A DNA stretch of 64,000 nucleotides from Psychromicrobium silvestre (GTDB taxonomy: Bacteria > Actinomycetota > Actinomycetes > Actinomycetales > Micrococcaceae), in assembly GCF_013408295.1 (NCBI RefSeq), contig NZ_JACBYQ010000001.1, positions 186,001 to 250,000 of the forward strand, given 5' to 3'. The position numbers and the translations under genes are program-made. Every line of letters begins with the position of its first letter. The first letter of the stretch is position 1. Below, in pieces: positions 62,909-64,000 of this stretch. The notes beneath the pieces are model-generated. The model had not been told where the DNA came from, ran no database searches, and saw nothing but the letters and a program-made list of their open reading frames with translations.

Positions 62909-63100
62909 ATGAAGAAGCTACGTCCTATTGACTGGGTAGCTATGCCAATCACTTTTCTAGTAGCACTAGGAATCTACCTCTTTCTAGGTGGTCCTTTTGG
63001 GCTAGGACAACTGCTGGTAATTGCTGCAATTGTCGTAGTTGGCTACCCGCTCATGGTGTGGTGGATCAACACCATGAAGCGAAAAACTTCTCAGCAATAG
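62909..63100 (+). CDS. Small membrane protein, 63 aa
   Basis: ATG 62909 after AAGGAG encodes MKKLRPIDWVAMPITFLVAL, then a loop GIYLFLGGPFGLGQ and a second span LLVIAAIVVVGYPLMVWWIN with a basic end KRKTSQQ: a two-span hairpin miniprotein. It begins 4 nt after the end of the extended secreted-protein frame, so the pair is one operon, mirroring 60379/60250. A terminator follows. Role unknown; an immunity or anchoring partner of the secreted protein is a guess. Confidence 0.7.
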   Translation: MKKLRPIDWVAMPITFLVALGIYLFLGGPFGLGQLLVIAAIVVVGYPLMVWWINTMKRKTSQQ

Positions 63101-63124
63101 TGGATGTGTAGACTGTTAGAGTAC

Positions 63125-63156
63125 TCCGACAGCTAGGGGCTGTCGGACTAATTTTT
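63125..63156. terminator. Terminator after the small membrane gene
   Basis: A 9-bp perfect stem TCCGACAGC/GCTGTCGGA (63125-63133 with 63139-63147) followed by CTAATTTTT. It closes the rightward operon and also lies right after the leftward fragment that ends at 63155. Confidence 0.8.
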
Positions 63157-63340
63157 AAGTGAGCGGGAAACTCAGATTGATGTTAACGAAGCTCGGGTTG
63201 GCTCTACCCGAGAGGTAGACAAGCGATCCGTCGATATTGATGTAAATATCGGCAAAGCCGAATCCACCGGCTACCCCTGCTGTACGTACAGCGAAAGTTG
63301 GGGTCTGCCCAGCGTGCACCGCTTCCGTCAGGAGAGTCAC
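63155..63340 (-). pseudogene. C-terminal fragment of a leftward gene
   Basis: From a GTG at 63340 the minus strand encodes 61 aa: MTLLTEAVHAGQTPTFAVRT then GGFGFADIYINIDGSLVYLS and ANPSFVNINLSFPLT. There is no ribosome-binding site, and a stop lies seven codons upstream. Its end resembles that of 61301-61586 (PTYLMVNKLIPLT). The beta-rich sequence suggests the last part of a secreted or surface domain whose front is lost. It could be a short gene on its own, but that is less likely. Confidence 0.4.
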
Positions 63341-63518
63341 GCTCTGTAATCGCCTCGACTATCCACTCTTGATGCTCCAGCCCTAGCCGAGTTTTCTTAG
63401 CGCCTAACTCGCGGACCGTGGCAAGCTCATAGAGGAAATCATCAAGAATGATCTGATCAACCTTGGCGGCGTTACGTGCTAGGTGGTTATGGCTACCACA
63501 TCGAAGTTCGCCGAGGTC
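63341..63518 (-). pseudogene. Start-less open frame, gene remnant
   Basis: A frame on the minus strand with no ATG, GTG or TTG reads ELRCGSHNHLARNAAKVDQI then ILDDFLYELATVRELGAKKT and GLEHQEWIVEAIT before running out of frame over the next fragment (stop at 63204). The charged helical text looks like real protein. It lies between two other broken pieces, so it is probably a decayed gene segment. Family unknown. Confidence 0.35.
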
Positions 63519-63715
63519 TCACCGTGTTCCTTGCGATTGAACAGGATCATTGCCGCCCCATGAAGACCGCGCTTCACTGCTTCACCTAGAAATCTCCTAT
63601 ACGGATCGTTTTCCTTGCCATATGTACCTGCGTAATTTGGTCTGAAATCTACAGACAGTACAGCAATTGTTCGATTAGCGATTTCGGGGCTGGGGTCAGT
63701 CGTGATGATGGTCAA
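63479..63715 (-). CDS. Possible 78-aa protein or gene fragment
   Basis: A TTG at 63715 opens a frame ending TAG at 63479, with IANRTIAVLSVDFRPNYAGT and then PYRRFLGEAVKRGLHGAAMI and EHGETSANFDVVAITT. No ribosome-binding site and no known motif. The plus strand shows nothing better. It overlaps the start of the previous remnant by 40 bp in another frame, so it may be the front of the same broken gene. Confidence 0.35.
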   Translation of the reverse strand: MTIITTDPSPEIANRTIAVLSVDFRPNYAGTYGKENDPYRRFLGEAVKRGLHGAAMILFNRKEHGETSANFDVVAITT

Positions 63716-63772
63716 TTGCTAGTGTCAGCTCTCAACACTGGTTGAGCCTTGCGGTGATGCGGAGTTTTCCGT

Positions 63773-64000
63773 GACTGGTCCTGCACAGGTGCTGGTTTTG
63801 TCGGGTTTCCTCACATTGGGGGTGGTGGCTCTTTTGCAGTGGTGAGGGTTCTTGCAGGCTGGGGTGATGGAAGAGGAAAAGTCGTCATTGTTTTCTGCGG
63901 GGTCGGGAGATCCGGCTACGGGTAGTTCTGGGCGGGGTGTTGGGACTTTGTCGATTAATAGTCCTGAGGATCTGCTGGGGTACTTGCCACATGCTTTGGG
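63773..64000 (+). repeat. Right copy of the DUF4192 5'-end direct repeat
   Basis: Matches 59597-59824 at 224 of 228 positions and runs to the window edge. The four differences are one base before the gene and three within the first 60 coding bases. Confidence 0.93.
63867..64000 (+). CDS. DUF4192 family protein, 5' end (right copy)
   Basis: ATG 63867 encodes MEEEKSSLFSAGSGDPATGS and SINSPEDLLGYLPHALG before the window ends. The four differences from the left copy keep the frame open. DUF4192 proteins are actinobacterial, about 350-400 aa, of unknown function. Because the left copy is cut off at the island edge, this one is the better candidate for a working gene. Confidence 0.8.
   Translation, partial: MEEEKSSLFSAGSGDPATGSSGRGVGTLSINSPEDLLGYLPHAL

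Overview
The window is high-GC (roughly 60%) chromosomal DNA from an actinobacterium. The gene set (Wag31/DivIVA, SepF, DUF4191, polyphosphate glucokinase, GlnA1/GlnA2/GlnE, a GlnR operator, LAxTG-like sorting motifs) and the protein sequences suggest Micrococcales, most likely an Arthrobacter/Renibacterium/Psychromicrobium-like member of the Micrococcaceae. The genus is an inference; no rRNA or tRNA gene was seen.

Layout. 1-12.1 kb is the distal half of the division and cell-wall (dcw) cluster: mraY-murD-ftsW-murG-murC-ftsQ, then ftsZ-pgeF-yggS-sepF-yggT-divIVA. Many of these genes overlap by ATGA or TAATG and read as one assembly line from lipid I to the Z-ring and the polar growth scaffold. 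12.1-22.3 kb carries lspA, rluD, a patatin-like protein behind a short leader ORF, an orphan membrane protein, dnaE, hisD and nrdR with a likely NrdR box pair. 22.3-24.9 kb is a small lineage-specific patch (GyrI-like protein, frameshifted gene remnant, lipoprotein, secreted protein). 24.9-30.2 kb holds an SDR, ppgK, map, a 54-aa SPOR protein, a P-loop kinase, a DUF4185 exported protein and panB. 30.3-35.3 kb is glnA2-glnE-GNAT. 35.3-38.9 kb is accessory: VOC, SRPBCC, a leaderless gene under a LexA-like site, and two near-identical tandem surface proteins with an unusual N-terminus. 39.0-45.2 kb is glnA1 under a four-site GlnR operator, an RDD protein, then lipB-lipA-DUF4191. 45.3-58.1 kb holds a tricorn-like protease, OsmC, sucB-lpdA, pepA and a PAC2 protein.

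From about 58.6 kb the character changes: lower GC, small orphan ORFs, secreted proteins paired with tiny membrane proteins, perfect-hairpin terminators and several broken genes. The 5' end of a DUF4192 gene is present twice (from 59,597 and from 63,773; at least 228 bp, about 98% identical), bracketing a 4.2-kb island. The most unusual single item there is an 18-residue ORF with a good ribosome-binding site encoding the alternating Arg/Ile peptide MRIRIRIRRTIRIRPVRL, behind a long structured leader and followed by a 42-aa Lys/Arg/Ser/Ala-rich protein.

No CRISPR array, rRNA, insertion sequence with recognisable ends, or intact integrase was seen. Functions of conserved genes rest on motifs read by eye; functions of island genes are unknown.
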